NCBI RefSeq assembly: GCF_019468465.1
Contig: NZ_CP080519.1
Location: 10,840,501 to 10,904,500 of the forward strand
Direction: 5' to 3'
Length of the DNA: 64,000 nucleotides
From: Amycolatopsis sp. DSM 110486
GTDB taxonomy: Bacteria; Actinomycetota; Actinomycetes; Mycobacteriales; Pseudonocardiaceae
Shown here: one piece after another, positions 55,220 through 64,000 of the stretch
Numbering within the stretch: the first letter of the stretch is position 1
How the letters are laid out: the number at the start of each line of letters is the position of its first letter
Notes under the pieces: generated by a model
The model's input: the letters and a program-made list of their open reading frames with translations, nothing else
The model's database searches: none
What the model was told of the DNA's origin: nothing
Position numbers and translations under genes: made by a program

Positions 55220-56145
55220 TAGCTCTCCTCGCGCAGGATCTCCAGCGCGCGGGCGAGGTCGTCGGGGTACTCGGCCTCGAACTCGACCCAGCGGCCGTCG
55301 GCCGGGTGCGCGAAGCCGAGGGTGCGGGCGTGCAGCCACTGCCGCGTGAGGCCGAGGTGGCGCGCCAGCACCGGGTCGGCGCCGTAGGTCAGGTCGCCCA
55401 CGCACGGGTGGCGCAGCGCGGAGAAGTGCACGCGAATCTGGTGCGTGCGGCCCGTCTCGAGCTTCACGTGGGCCAGCGACGCGGCGCGGAACGCCTCCAC
55501 CACCTCGTAGTGCGTCACGCTCGGGCGCCCGCCCGCGACCACGGCGAACTTGTAGTCGTGGCGCGGGTGGCGGTCGATCGGCGCGTCGATGGTGCCGCGC
55601 GTCGGGTCCGGGTGGCCCTGGACCACGGCGTGGTAGCCCTTGTCGACGGTGCGTTCCTTGAACGCGCGCTTGAGCACCGTGTACGCGTGCTCGCTCTTGG
55701 CCACCACCATCACGCCGGTGGTGCCCGCGTCGAGCCGGTGCACCACGCCCTGGCGCTCGGCGGCGCCCGACGTCGAGATGCGCAGGCCCGCGGCGGCCAG
55801 GCCGCCGACGACCGTCGGCCCGGTCCAGCCGGGGCTCGGGTGCACGGCGACGCCCACGGGCTTGGAGATCACGATGATGTCGTCGTCGTCGTGGAGGATC
55901 TTCATGCCCTCCACTGGCTCGGCGATGACCTGGATCGGGGACTCCGGCTCCGGCAGCGTCACTTCGAGCAGGCCGCCGGCGGTCAGGCGGTCGGACTTGC
56001 CGGCGGGCCGGCCGTCCACCAGCACGTCCCCGGCTTCGGCGAGCTCCGCCACGACCGTGCGGGACAGGCCCAGCAGCTTGGCGAGGCCGGCGTCGACGCG
56101 CATGCCGTCGAGCCCGTCGGGGACGGGCAGCAGGCGCGCGGTCAC
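55216..56145 (-). CDS. RluA/RluD family pseudouridine synthase
   Basis: A 309-residue enzyme that isomerises uridine in rRNA or tRNA. The N-terminal S4 RNA-binding domain is residues 12-70 ([20 protein letters not shown]). The catalytic aspartate is in [20 protein letters not shown]. Other family blocks are [14 protein letters not shown] and [19 protein letters not shown], the latter the family signature. By size and domain order it is closest to RluD, which modifies 23S rRNA helix 69. GAAGGAG lies before GTG 56145, which overlaps the lspA stop; lspA-rluD pairing is common in bacteria. Confidence 0.92.
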   Translation of the reverse strand: MTARLLPVPDGLDGMRVDAGLAKLLGLSRTVVAELAEAGDVLVDGRPAGKSDRLTAGGLLEVTLPEPESPIQVIAEPVEGMKILHDDDDIIVISKPVGVAVHPSPGWTGPTVVGGLAAAGLRISTSGAAERQGVVHRLDAGTTGVMVVAKSEHAYTVLKRAFKERTVDKGYHAVVQGHPDPTRGTIDAPIDRHPRHDYKFAVVAGGRPSVTHYEVVEAFRAASLAHVKLETGRTHQIRVHFSALRHPCVGDLTYGADPVLARHLGLTRQWLHARTLGFAHPADGRWVEFEAEYPDDLARALEILREESY

Positions 56146-56834
56146 GCGGTCTCCTTCTTGCTGTTCTTGTCGCGGGTCGAGGTGCCGTCGTAGTCCTTGC
56201 CCAGCAGCGACAGCAGCACGATGAGCACGCCGCCGCAGCAGATCGCGGAGTCGGCGATGTTGAAGATCGCGAAGCCCTCGCCGTTGGGGGCGAAGGCCGA
56301 GATGAAGTCGATGACGTGGCCGCGCAGCGGGCCGGGGGCCCGGAAGATGCGGTCGGTGAGGTTGCCGAGCGCGCCCGCGAGCACCAGGCCGAGGCCGATG
56401 GCCCAGCCGACGCTGCGCAGCCGCCGCGAGAGCCAGATGATGGCGACGGCCACGGCCGCCGCGACCAGCGCGAGCACCCACGTCATGCCCGTGGCCATCG
56501 AGAACGCGGCACCGGGGTTGCGGATCACTTGCAGGTAGATGAGGCCGCCGAGGATGCGCACCGGCTCCTTGCCCTCGAGGTTGGCCGCCACGAGGTTCTT
56601 CGACACCAGGTCGATCACCCAGATCAGAGCCGCGACCGCGAACACCAACCCGACCCGGCGCTTGGGCAGCACCACGGGCGCTTCGGGCTCCTCCGAGACC
56701 GCTGAGGCCGCGTCACCGCTCACCGCCGGTTCGACGGCGGGCGCGCCTTCGGGCCGGCCGGGTTCGGGCGAACCGGGCTCGGACAGATCGTGTTCGGACG
56801 AGGAGGACTCGGTGCTCACGCCCCCATTGTCCAC
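56142..56834 (-). CDS. lspA: Lipoprotein signal peptidase (signal peptidase II)
   Basis: A 230-residue membrane aspartyl protease that removes signal peptides from diacylglyceryl-modified lipoproteins. Four transmembrane helices lie in residues 58-205. The catalytic aspartates are in GNLTDRIFR and FNIADSAI, with the conserved NPGAAFSM. The first 55 residues are a Ser/Glu/Pro-rich cytoplasmic extension that is absent in E. coli LspA but common in actinobacteria. GTG 56834 is taken; GTG 56819 is an equally possible start. Confidence 0.95.
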   Translation of the reverse strand: MDNGGVSTESSSSEHDLSEPGSPEPGRPEGAPAVEPAVSGDAASAVSEEPEAPVVLPKRRVGLVFAVAALIWVIDLVSKNLVAANLEGKEPVRILGGLIYLQVIRNPGAAFSMATGMTWVLALVAAAVAVAIIWLSRRLRSVGWAIGLGLVLAGALGNLTDRIFRAPGPLRGHVIDFISAFAPNGEGFAIFNIADSAICCGGVLIVLLSLLGKDYDGTSTRDKNSKKETA

Positions 56835-56843
56835 GCCCCGGCC

Positions 56844-57465
56844 TCACCCGTTCGCGGCGGCAGGCCGCGAACGGCCCTTCACGGGTCCGGCGACCACCAG
56901 AAACGCCACCGCGAGCAGCACCACTGCCGACGAAACCACCCCCGCGACGCCCGGTAGCAGCATCGCCACCGCCACGAAGCCCACGGTGACCGCGAGGACC
57001 AGGAGACTGCGCTCGTACCCCCCCCAGCACCACCAGCCCCACGGCTGCGAGCGCCGGGCCGCGGGCATCGGCGTCGAGGTCGAATTGGGCGTAGGCGGCG
57101 AGGTCCAGCACGGGCACCGCCAGCACACCGCCGGCGAGGGCCAGGGCGAACCGGCCGGTTTTCGGCCTGGTCCCGGCTCGCGCGTAGCCGACGAGCACGA
57201 TCGCCACGACCAGCGCGAGTGCGATCGGCCAGCCCAGCGCTGACGTCGAGGTCGGCGCGGGCAGCGGGTCCTGGCTCAGGAACTGCTCACCGCCGATGGC
57301 CGTGTCGAAGTAGTCCACGTGCACGCGGTCCATCGGCACCGCGGACAGGTTCACGAACTCGCCCGCGGCAGAACCGGCGCCGGCCGCGAGCCGCACCGCG
57401 GCCAGGATCAGCTCGGCGAAGCCCAGCAGCGCGAGCGGAACCCAGAAACCCCAAGATCTCCCCAC
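56844..57465 (-). pseudogene. Multi-pass membrane protein frameshifted at a G8 tract
   Basis: Two adjacent frames together encode one membrane protein of about 206 residues. The first part, from GTG 57465, has helices WVPLALLGFAELILAAVRLA, WPIALALVVAIVLVGYA and ALALAGGVLAVPVLDLAAYA. It leaves frame after GLVVLGG at a run of eight G (plus-strand C at 57018-57025). The other frame continues YERSLLVLAVTVGFVAVAM and ends with a hydrophobic stretch and PVKGRSRPAAANG. Seven G would restore one frame. A sequencing error, a real null mutation or slippage could explain it. Function unknown. Confidence 0.7.
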
Positions 57466-57487
57466 GCGCCGAGGGTAGCGAGCGGGC

Positions 57488-58831
57488 TCAGGCGCAAAAC
57501 GGCGGCAGCTCCCGCGGGTCCCCCACCGGGGCCCAGCGGCCGTCGACCTTCGTGTACTCCCAGCGGGCGCCGCGGGCGACGATCTGGCGCAGCGCGAGCA
57601 CGAGGCGGTCCACGTGCTCCTCGGTGCTGCCCAGGCCGAGGCTCACGCGCACGGCCTGCTGCCCGTCGCGGCCGCATTCGCCGATGAGGCGCTTGGTGGC
57701 GACGTGGGCGCAGAACGCGCCGTCGCGCACGCCGATGCCGTACTCGGCCGAGAGGACCGCGGCGAGCCAGCCGGGTTCGAAGCCGTCGACGATGAAGCTC
57801 ACCGTGCCCACGCGGTCCACCGGCGCGTCGAACAGGCGCAGCTCGGCGCAGCCGGGCACGCCGGCCAGGCCCTTGCGCAGCCGCTCCAGCAGCGTGGCCT
57901 CGTGCTCGCCCACGGCGGCCCAGTGCGCGGACAGCTGCTCGCACGCGACGCCGAGCGCGTAGACACCGACAGTGTTCGGCGAGCCGGCCTCGTGCCGCTC
58001 GGCACCGGTGTTCCACACCACGGCGTCCTCGGTCACGAGCTTGGTCGCTCCCCCGCCGGCGAGGTATGGCTCGGCGGCGCGCAGCCAGTCGGACCGGCCG
58101 ATGAGAGCGCCGGCGCCGAAGGGCGCGTAGAGCTTGTGCCCCGAAAGCGCGACGTAGTCGACGTCCAGCTCCCGCAGGGAAATCCGGCGGTGCGGCGCGA
58201 GCTGCGCGGCGTCCAGCGCCACGCGGGCGCCGTGCTTCCGTGCCACGGCGGCGATCTCGGCCACCGGCAGCAGCTCACCGGTCACGTTGGACGCTCCGGT
58301 CACCACCACGAGCCGCGGCCCCTCCGGGCAGGCGTCGAGCGCTTCGTCCACAACGGACACCGCGGCCAACCGCGTGCGCGGCAGCTGCACGCGGCGCACA
58401 TTCGGGCCCCGCCAAGGCAGCAGGGCCGCGTGGTGCTCGGTGTCGAACACGACCACGGACGTGCGCCGCGGCAGCGAACGCGCCAGCAGGTTGAAGGAAT
58501 CCGTGGTGTTGCGGGTGAACACGACGGTGTCGGTGGCGCGCGCGTCGACGAACCGGCGCAGGATGTCGCGCGTGCGCTCGTAAAGGCGCGTGGACACCTG
58601 CGAAGCGAAGCCCGCGCCGCGGTGCACGCTCGCGTACCAGGGCAGGAACTCGTCGACGGCGGAGCGGACCGCGTCGAGACACGGCGCACTCGCGGCGTGG
58701 TCGAGGTTGGCGTAACCGATCTCGCCGCCGGTCACCAGGGGCACCCGCAGTGCCGCCCCCGCGACGCCGGGGATCCCCTGTGCGGCAACGGTTTCGGTGT
58801 TTTCAGCGGTACGGTCCAGAGCGAGAGTCAT
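57488..58831 (-). CDS. Class V aminotransferase (cysteine desulfurase/selenocysteine lyase-like)
   Basis: A 447-residue fold-type I PLP enzyme. The N-terminus is YANLDHAASAPCLDAVRSAV, the cofactor pocket is VALDAAQLAPHR, the Schiff-base lysine is in VALSGHKLYAPFGAG, and a cysteine lies in VRDGAFCAH. It resembles SufS/CsdA-like desulfurases and their relatives; the C-terminal extension is unusual. GAGGAGG precedes ATG 58831. A SAM-IV riboswitch in the leader ties it to sulfur-amino-acid metabolism, so its substrate is probably a sulfur-containing amino acid. This is inferred from the control element, not from active-site residues. Confidence 0.88.
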   Translation of the reverse strand: MTLALDRTAENTETVAAQGIPGVAGAALRVPLVTGGEIGYANLDHAASAPCLDAVRSAVDEFLPWYASVHRGAGFASQVSTRLYERTRDILRRFVDARATDTVVFTRNTTDSFNLLARSLPRRTSVVVFDTEHHAALLPWRGPNVRRVQLPRTRLAAVSVVDEALDACPEGPRLVVVTGASNVTGELLPVAEIAAVARKHGARVALDAAQLAPHRRISLRELDVDYVALSGHKLYAPFGAGALIGRSDWLRAAEPYLAGGGATKLVTEDAVVWNTGAERHEAGSPNTVGVYALGVACEQLSAHWAAVGEHEATLLERLRKGLAGVPGCAELRLFDAPVDRVGTVSFIVDGFEPGWLAAVLSAEYGIGVRDGAFCAHVATKRLIGECGRDGQQAVRVSLGLGSTEEHVDRLVLALRQIVARGARWEYTKVDGRWAPVGDPRELPPFCA

Positions 58832-58889
58832 GGCGGTGCCTCCTCGGCAGTCCGGGGGACCCCCGGCGAGGGGCCCGCGCTTGCCCGTC

Positions 58890-58992
58890 GCACAACACGA
58901 CCGGCCCGGTCTTCACCCGGGGCACCCCACCGCGGTAGGAGGGTTGCCGGCCAGCAAGCCGGGGCTGAACGCTGGCACTCATGACCTGTTGA
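58890..58992 (-). ncRNA. SAM-IV riboswitch
   Basis: Minus-strand leader of the class V aminotransferase gene. It contains GGTCATGAGTGCCAGCG, then CCCCGGCTTGCTGGCCGGCA, the ACCCTCC core, ACCGCGGTGGGGTGCCCC and GGGTGAAGACC, the layout of the actinobacterial SAM-IV class. S-adenosylmethionine binding should reduce expression of the downstream gene. The sequence from about 58850 to 58885 (GGGCCCCTCGCCGGGGGTCC) can form a hairpin and may be the expression platform. Boundaries are approximate. Confidence 0.88.
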
Positions 58993-59090
58993 TGAAGGTA
59001 ACCGATTCCGGGCGTGCGGAGAAAGCCCCGTCCCGTGATCTGAGATGGCGCTCACACGCCGGCGAACCCGCGAACCTCACCGAAAACGCG

Positions 59091-60569
59091 TCAACGGCCC
59101 AGCTCACCGCGCCAGCGCGCGAGCCGCCCGGCCCGGTCGACGGCGCGGATCCGGCGCTCGGTCGCGTCGCGGACCCCGGCCGTGGTGACCACCAGCAGCT
59201 GGTCGTCCTCCTGCAGGCGGCTGGTCTTCTGCGGCGTGAACCCGGAGCCGCGGCGGACCACGAGGCTCACGGTGGCGCCGGCGGGCAGGCCGAGCTCGGA
59301 GATGTACACGCCGTGCAGCTTCGAGCCCTTCTGGATGCGCACCTGCAGCAGCTCGGCGCCGAGCTCGTCCAGCGGCGCGGCGTCGACCTCGATCTCGTGC
59401 GCCTCGGAGGGTTTTGCGAGGCCCAGCAGCCGCGCGACCGGGCCGAGTGTGGCCCCCTGCAGCAGCGTCAGCACGACGACCAGCACGAACACGGCGTCGA
59501 CGAGTCGCTCCGCGCCCGGCACACCCTGGGACAGCGGGATCAGCGCCAGCACGATCGGCACGGCCCCGCGCAACCCGGCCCACGACAGGAACGTCTGCTC
59601 CCGCCACGGCAGCCGGAACGGCAGCAACGACAAGACCACCGACAACGGGCGCGCGAGCAGCAGCACCACCGCGCCCGCGACGAGACCCGGGATGAGCGCC
59701 TCGAGGATCCGGCTGGGCGAGGCGTAGAGACCGAGCAGCACGAACAGCCCGATCTGCGCGAGCCAGCCGAGCCCCTCGGCGAACGAGAGCGTGTCGGAGC
59801 GGTGCGGCAGCCGCGAGTTGCCCAGCACGAGACCGGCGACGTAGGTGGCCATCAGGCCCGACGCGTGCGCCAGCTGCCCACTGGAGTACGCGAGGATGCA
59901 CACGGCCACCGTCGCGAGCGGGTAGAGGCCCGTGGCCGGCAACGCGGCCCGGCGCAGCGCCATCGCACCCAGCCACCCGAACAGCAAACCCAGCACGAGC
60001 CCGGCGGCGAGTTCGTAAACGACCAACAGCGGCAGGGTCCAGTCCAACGCGGCCGCCGAGGAGAGCGCCACGACCGCGATGTACGCGGGTGCGTCGTTGA
60101 GCCCGGATTCCAGCTCCAGCGTACCCACGAGCTTCGGCCCCACGGAGAACGTGCGCAGCACCGAAAACACCGCCGCCGCGTCGGTCGACGCGAGTACCGC
60201 GCCCCACAGCAGCCCGAACCGCCAGTCGAGGCCGAGCAGCCAGTGCAGGGCCGTGCCGGTGACCACGATGCTCACGATCACGGCCACTGTGGACAGCAGG
60301 ATTCCCGGGCCCAGCGAGGATTTCACCGCGCTCCAGCGCGTGGTGAGGCCACCTTCGGTGAGGATCATGACGAGCGCGGCCAGCCCCAGCGACTGCGTCA
60401 GGCTCGAGTTGTCGAAGTGGATCCCGATGCCCGATTCGCCCAGCGCCACACCGATGCCGAGGTACAGCAGCAGCGACGGGAGACCGAGGCGGATCGACAC
60501 GCGCACGGCGAGCACCGACGCGAGCAGGACGACACCGCCGACGCCGAGCACGACGGGAAGCTGGTCCAT
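59091..60569 (-). CDS. K+/H+ or Na+/H+ antiporter (NhaP2/CPA1-type) with TrkA-C domain
   Basis: A 492-residue transporter with about 12 hydrophobic helices. Conserved ion-binding segments are VLASTDAAAVFSVLR and LESGLNDAPAYIAVVAL. The C-terminal 95 residues form a TrkA_C/RCK-C regulatory domain (VRIQKGSKLHGVYISELGLP, then LQEDDQLLVVTT), typical of NhaP2 potassium/proton antiporters. It would expel K+ or Na+ in exchange for protons and aid pH or osmotic balance. GGGAGG precedes ATG 60569. It is separated from the riboswitch by 98 bp. Confidence 0.9.
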   Translation of the reverse strand: MDQLPVVLGVGGVVLLASVLAVRVSIRLGLPSLLLYLGIGVALGESGIGIHFDNSSLTQSLGLAALVMILTEGGLTTRWSAVKSSLGPGILLSTVAVIVSIVVTGTALHWLLGLDWRFGLLWGAVLASTDAAAVFSVLRTFSVGPKLVGTLELESGLNDAPAYIAVVALSSAAALDWTLPLLVVYELAAGLVLGLLFGWLGAMALRRAALPATGLYPLATVAVCILAYSSGQLAHASGLMATYVAGLVLGNSRLPHRSDTLSFAEGLGWLAQIGLFVLLGLYASPSRILEALIPGLVAGAVVLLLARPLSVVLSLLPFRLPWREQTFLSWAGLRGAVPIVLALIPLSQGVPGAERLVDAVFVLVVVLTLLQGATLGPVARLLGLAKPSEAHEIEVDAAPLDELGAELLQVRIQKGSKLHGVYISELGLPAGATVSLVVRRGSGFTPQKTSRLQEDDQLLVVTTAGVRDATERRIRAVDRAGRLARWRGELGR

Positions 60570-60674
60570 GTCCGCCCCCTCCCGGTCGCCGTGGGCTTCC
60601 AGAATAGAGAGACGGAGCCGTTCACTCGTTCGTGCACCACTGGACAACTCGGGCAAACTGCTGTGTTAGGACAC

Positions 60675-61361
60675 TCAGCCCCCACTGAGTGTCGCCAGAT
60701 CGACACCGAGCGCCGCGAACGGCTTCTCCCCGGCCGGCCTCAACCGCACCGCGCGTTGCCGGTCGCGGGTCACCCACCCCGCGTCGACGGCCCGCGCCAG
60801 GATCGCCGCGGGCACGGCACCGGCGAGGTGGTCGCGCCGCTCCGTCCAATCCAGACAGTCACGCAGCAGCGGGCGCCGGCCGCGCTCCGGCACGGCGACA
60901 CCGAGCCCGCCGAGCACCTCGCGCCCGGCCGCGGTCAGCGTCAGCCCGTCGCCGGTGTCGACGATCCCCTTCGCGATCAAGCCCTCGCGCAGCGCCACAC
61001 CGACGGTGCCCGCGAGGTGGTCGTAGCAGCTGCGCGCGAAACTCAGCCGCTGCGTACGCAGGGACGCCTTCAGCCCCACCGGTTCGCGGTGCTCGGCGTG
61101 CTGCGCCAAGTGCTCGATCAGCTCGGCCACCCGCGGGTCGGCGATGCGGACGTACGCGTGCCGGCCCTGCTTCACCCGCGCGACGAACCCGGCGTCGTGC
61201 AGCCGCGTCACGTGCTCGCTCGCGGTCGACACCGCGATCCGCGCCGCCGCGGCCAGCTCGCCGATCGTCCAGGCGCGCCCGTCCAGCAGGGCGAGGCACA
61301 TCGTCGCCCGGCTCGGGTCGGCGAGCACCGCGGCCACCTCGGCCAGCGCGACGGTCTCCAT
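60675..61361 (-). CDS. ArsR-type helix-turn-helix regulator
   Basis: A 228-residue regulator. The N-terminal winged helix is ADPSRATMCLALLDGRAWTI, then STASEHVTRLHDAGFVA and a wing RVKQGRHAYVRI. The C-terminal half (about 115 residues) is longer than usual ArsR sensors and recalls the domain found in the family often annotated as ArsR-like winged-helix regulators of unknown ligand. A cysteine pair (SCYDHLAG and RDCLDWTERRDHLAG) and several histidines could bind metal. Located between the antiporter and PBP genes on the same strand. Confidence 0.8.
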   Translation of the reverse strand: METVALAEVAAVLADPSRATMCLALLDGRAWTIGELAAAARIAVSTASEHVTRLHDAGFVARVKQGRHAYVRIADPRVAELIEHLAQHAEHREPVGLKASLRTQRLSFARSCYDHLAGTVGVALREGLIAKGIVDTGDGLTLTAAGREVLGGLGVAVPERGRRPLLRDCLDWTERRDHLAGAVPAAILARAVDAGWVTRDRQRAVRLRPAGEKPFAALGVDLATLSGG

Positions 61362-61404
61362 GCCCCCACCGTAGGAGCCCGACGCTTCGGCCGCCGCCGA
61401 AGCG

Positions 61405-63045
61405 CTACTTCACGCCGGTCAGGAACTTCGCGCCGAGTGTGACGGCGGGGCCGGAGTCGTTTCCGCCCTCCAGGAACACACAGAACGCGACGTCTCCGCG
61501 ATAGCCCACGAACCAGCCGTGCGCTTCGGCGCCGTCACCGAACTGCGCGGTGCCGGTCTTGCCGTAGACCGTGCCCGAGCGCGCCAGTCCGGTCGCGGTG
61601 CCGCCCGTGACGACCTCGCGCATCATCGCGCGCACCGAGGCCAGCACGCTCGCCGACGGCGCGTGGTAGCCGTCGTTGACGGTCGTGGCCGACGAGGCGT
61701 CCAGCCACAGCTTCGGCGTCACCGCCTTGCCCGCGGCCACCGTCGCGGCCATCACCGCCTCGCCGAACGGGCTCACCTGCACGGTGCCCTGGCCGATGCC
61801 GTCCTCCACCTGCTCATCGGCGCTGCCGGCGGCGCCGACCTTGCCCATCTCGGTGGTGAGGCCGGGGATGTCGAAGTCGGCGTTGAGGCCGTACTGGCTC
61901 GCGGCTTTGGCCAACGCGTCCGGCGGCAGCTGCGAGGCGAGCTGGCCGAACGAGGTGTTGCACGAATGCGCGAACGCGCGGTGCACGGTGGTGGTGCCGA
62001 GGTCGAAGCCCTCGTTGGAGATCGTGCGGGTGCCGATCCGCGCGGTGAGCGGGCACGCCACCTGCGAGTCTTTGGTGACGATGCCGGCCTCCAGGGCCGC
62101 CGTCGCGGTCGCGATCTTGAACGTCGAACCCGGCGCGTACAGGCCGTTCAGCGCCGAGGGACTCGTGCCCGCAGCGGCGTTCTGCGCCACCGCCAGCACC
62201 CCGCCGTTGGAGGGCTGGATCGCCACGATCACGGCCTTGCCGCGGTAGGAGTCGACGGCCGACTGGGCCGCGTTCTGCACGGAGACGCTCACCGTGGACT
62301 TCACCGCCTGCTGCCCGCTCTCGGTCTTGCCGTAGAGCGTTTCCAGCGCCTTGCCCGCGGTGTCGACCCGCTGGACCGCGAAGGTGTCGGACGGCGCCGA
62401 CGTGCCCTGCCCGGTCAGCGCCTGCGTCAGCAACGGAAACTTCGCGGCAGGATCGAGGTGCGTGCCACCCGGCCCGCTGATGACCACCGGCTTGCCGTCG
62501 CGATCCACCACGGCGGCCTCGTCGGCCGCCGCGGTCGCGATCACGAGCCGCTGGCCGGCCTGCAGCTTCGGGTGCAGCGAGGCGGGCGTCCAGTGCACCC
62601 GCCAGCTGTCGCCGGACTTCACCACATCGAAGCTGCCGCTGTAGGACCAGACGTGGCCGGGGCCGAGGTTCCAGGTGAGCGTGTAGCTCGCGGCCGTCTT
62701 CGTCGCGGCCGCGGCGGCGGGCTCGACCTTGTCGACCTTGGCCTGCACGTCCTGCGGCTTGAGCGTGTACCAGGCGTCGCGCAGCGCGGCGGCCGCGTCG
62801 TGCGGGTTGTCGGTGAGCAGGCTGGCCTCGTCGGTCTGGTTGCCCGCGAAGTCCTTCAGGTACAGCTGCGCCGCCGACGTCGGATCCGGGGCGACCGGTC
62901 CCGCCGCGACCGAGCTCTCGGTCGGCTCGGCGGCCGCCTCGGGTGCCGGCGAACCACCGGTCAGCAATACCACCGCCGCGACGACGATCGCGACCATGGC
63001 GACCGCGCCCCCGATGAGGACGGCTCTCTTTCCGGCAGGACTCAC
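61405..63045 (-). CDS. Class B penicillin-binding protein (MecA-N domain)
   Basis: A 546-residue membrane-anchored transpeptidase. An N-terminal helix (residues 7-29) is followed by an NTF2-like MecA domain (residues 55-165) and then the transpeptidase domain with Ser307 (APGSTFKIATA), Ser361-Cys-Asn363 (AHSCNTSFGQLA) and Lys496-Thr-Gly498 (YGKTGTAQF). It crosslinks peptidoglycan and is a beta-lactam target. The NTF2 module is found in PBP2a-like proteins and in mycobacterial PbpA-type relatives. GTG 63045 follows GGGAGAG; an upstream in-frame start at 63114 lacks such a site. Confidence 0.9.
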   Translation of the reverse strand: MSPAGKRAVLIGGAVAMVAIVVAAVVLLTGGSPAPEAAAEPTESSVAAGPVAPDPTSAAQLYLKDFAGNQTDEASLLTDNPHDAAAALRDAWYTLKPQDVQAKVDKVEPAAAAATKTAASYTLTWNLGPGHVWSYSGSFDVVKSGDSWRVHWTPASLHPKLQAGQRLVIATAAADEAAVVDRDGKPVVISGPGGTHLDPAAKFPLLTQALTGQGTSAPSDTFAVQRVDTAGKALETLYGKTESGQQAVKSTVSVSVQNAAQSAVDSYRGKAVIVAIQPSNGGVLAVAQNAAAGTSPSALNGLYAPGSTFKIATATAALEAGIVTKDSQVACPLTARIGTRTISNEGFDLGTTTVHRAFAHSCNTSFGQLASQLPPDALAKAASQYGLNADFDIPGLTTEMGKVGAAGSADEQVEDGIGQGTVQVSPFGEAVMAATVAAGKAVTPKLWLDASSATTVNDGYHAPSASVLASVRAMMREVVTGGTATGLARSGTVYGKTGTAQFGDGAEAHGWFVGYRGDVAFCVFLEGGNDSGPAVTLGAKFLTGVK

Positions 63046-63136
63046 TTGCGACTCTCCCCCAGGCCCGTGCGACGTGCGCGCACCCGGCCCAGCTTGCCCA
63101 TCGCTGACGGACAAGAGGCGTTACAGGTGAGAAAGC

Positions 63137-63177
63137 GGCCGTCCCGACGCTGATTCGTGATCAACGCCGGGACGGCC
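63137..63177 (-). terminator. Intrinsic terminator of ileS
   Basis: On the minus strand, 7 bases past the ileS stop, an 18-bp RNA stem (GGCCGUCCCGGCGUUGAU with AUCAGCGUCGGGACGGCC, including two G-U pairs) closes on a five-nt loop, followed by GCTTTCTC. It separates ileS from the PBP gene. Confidence 0.85.
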
Positions 63178-63183
63178 GGTTCA

Positions 63184-64000
63184 CTACGCCTTCTCCACTG
63201 CGACGCGGACCTTCACGCCGTCGCCGACGGTGCCCTCGAAGCCCTCCGGCGCGTCGCCGTAGGTCACCGACGTGGCCAGCGTTTCCGAGGCCACGAACTC
63301 CTCGAACTTCTTCACCGCGGCCACGACCTCGTCCGGCGCGTCGATCGTGAGCGCGATGCGGTCGGACACGTCGAGGCCGGCCTCGCGGCGGGCCTGCTGC
63401 ACCACGCGCACCAGGTCACGGGCGATGCCCTCGTCGGCCAGGTCGGCCGTGACCTCGGTGTCGAGCTGCACCAGCCCGCTGCCGCCCGGCAGCTCGGCCG
63501 CCGCGCCGCCATCCTTGGCCACCAGGCGCCGCTCGTACTCGCCTTCGAGCAGCTCGACGCCTGCCGCCACCACGGCGCCGCCCGGGTTCGTCGTCCAGTC
63601 GCCGGCCTTCACGGCCTTGATGACCTTCTGCACGTCCTTGCCCAGCCGCGGCCCGGCCGCCCGCGCGTTCACGGCGACCTCGAACGAGCCGTGCGCCGCG
63701 ACGTCGGTGGTCAGCTCGACCGACTTCACGTTCACCTCGTCGCGCAGGATGTCGGTGAACTCGCGCAGCGCCTCCACGTCCTCGGCCGCGACCAGCAGCT
63801 TCGCCAGCGGCAGCCGCACGCGCAGCTTGTTGGCCTTGCGCAGCGAGAGCGCCGTCGACGCCACCTGCCGCACGCGGTCCATGGCCGTGACCAGCGCCGC
63901 GTCGGCCGGCAGGTCGAGCGAGCTCGGCCAGTCGGTCAGGTGCACCGAACGGCCGCCGGTGAGGCCGCGCCACACCGTCTCGGTCGTGAGCGGCAGCAGC
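63184..64000 (-). CDS. ileS: Isoleucine-tRNA ligase, C-terminal part (partial)
   Basis: The last ~270 residues of isoleucyl-tRNA synthetase; the start is beyond the right edge. It shows the end of the anticodon-binding domain (PLTTETVWRGLTGGRSVHLT), KANKLRVRLPLAKLLVAAED, and the C-terminal DUF5915-like module (DEGIARDLVRVVQQARREAG, then RIALTIDAPDEVV). This longer C-terminus belongs to the eukaryote-like, mupirocin-tolerant ileS type found in many actinomycetes, which lacks the zinc finger of the E. coli type. The enzyme charges tRNA-Ile in the cytoplasm. A terminator follows the stop. Confidence 0.93.
   Translation of the reverse strand, partial: LLPLTTETVWRGLTGGRSVHLTDWPSSLDLPADAALVTAMDRVRQVASTALSLRKANKLRVRLPLAKLLVAAEDVEALREFTDILRDEVNVKSVELTTDVAAHGSFEVAVNARAAGPRLGKDVQKVIKAVKAGDWTTNPGGAVVAAGVELLEGEYERRLVAKDGGAAAELPGGSGLVQLDTEVTADLADEGIARDLVRVVQQARREAGLDVSDRIALTIDAPDEVVAAVKKFEEFVASETLATSVTYGDAPEGFEGTVGDGVKVRVAVEKA

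Overview
The window is chromosomal DNA from a very GC-rich actinomycete, most likely a member of the Pseudonocardiaceae close to Amycolatopsis. This rests on near-saturated G/C third codon positions, many GTG starts, frequent 4-bp start/stop overlaps, a DUF6292 protein, an F420-type LLM oxidoreductase, a Ku end-joining protein, an actinobacterial SAM-IV riboswitch and an ESX/WXG-like secretion substrate. The family-level assignment is inferred from gene content only. No rRNA, tRNA, CRISPR array, transposase or phage gene was seen.

Layout. 1-4.7 kb: the end of an aldehyde dehydrogenase, an SDR, a PPDK-like phosphotransferase lacking its PEP domain, and a TetR regulator, then a FUSC membrane protein flanked by two copies of a palindromic repeat. 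4.7-8.1 kb: a candidate type VII secretion effector, and an M20 peptidase homologue with replaced metal ligands beside a YbdK-type carboxylate-amine ligase. 8.2-11.7 kb: a signalling block (LuxR-type regulator, SpoIIAB-like kinase, twin-PAS histidine kinase, single-domain receiver, DUF6292). 11.8-17.6 kb: Ku, an alpha/beta hydrolase, a pirin, a PLP decarboxylase and a PAP2 phosphatase. 17.7-20.3 kb: a response regulator/kinase/lipoprotein operon. 20.3-24.4 kb: soxR with a divergent FMN reductase, then small housekeeping and hypothetical genes. 24.6-31.5 kb: recQ, an adenosine deaminase homologue, a MoxR/VWA pair and an aldo/keto reductase.

31.6-41.6 kb: a PucR-type regulator, a two-subunit molybdenum hydroxylase (IorA/IorB-like), a ROK regulator, and a beta-phosphoglucomutase/GH65 phosphorylase operon for alpha-glucobioses. 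41.7-44.1 kb: a 58-residue acidic protein, a Ppx/GppA protein and an LLM oxidoreductase. 44.2-49.4 kb: two cargo-like modules, a ROK repressor with a secreted GH8 glycosidase and a TetR repressor with an MHS transporter. Short copies of the last codons of the fumarylacetoacetase gene (49438-50643) lie to the left of each module, and the intact gene lies to the right. I consider this the most unusual architecture in the window. 50.6-58.8 kb: a fused double DUF885 peptidase, a HTH-DUF4352 protein, an RluD-type synthase, lspA, a membrane gene frameshifted at a G8 tract, and a class V aminotransferase behind a SAM-IV riboswitch. 59-64 kb: a K+/H+ antiporter, an ArsR regulator, a class B penicillin-binding protein and the 3' part of ileS.

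The gene set mixes housekeeping functions (ileS, lspA, rluD-type, recQ, ku) with catabolic and stress functions typical of a soil saprophyte: oligosaccharide breakdown, aromatic or aldehyde oxidation, tyrosine catabolism and redox sensing. Start codons were chosen from visible Shine-Dalgarno sequences and family alignment recalled from memory; no database search was possible.
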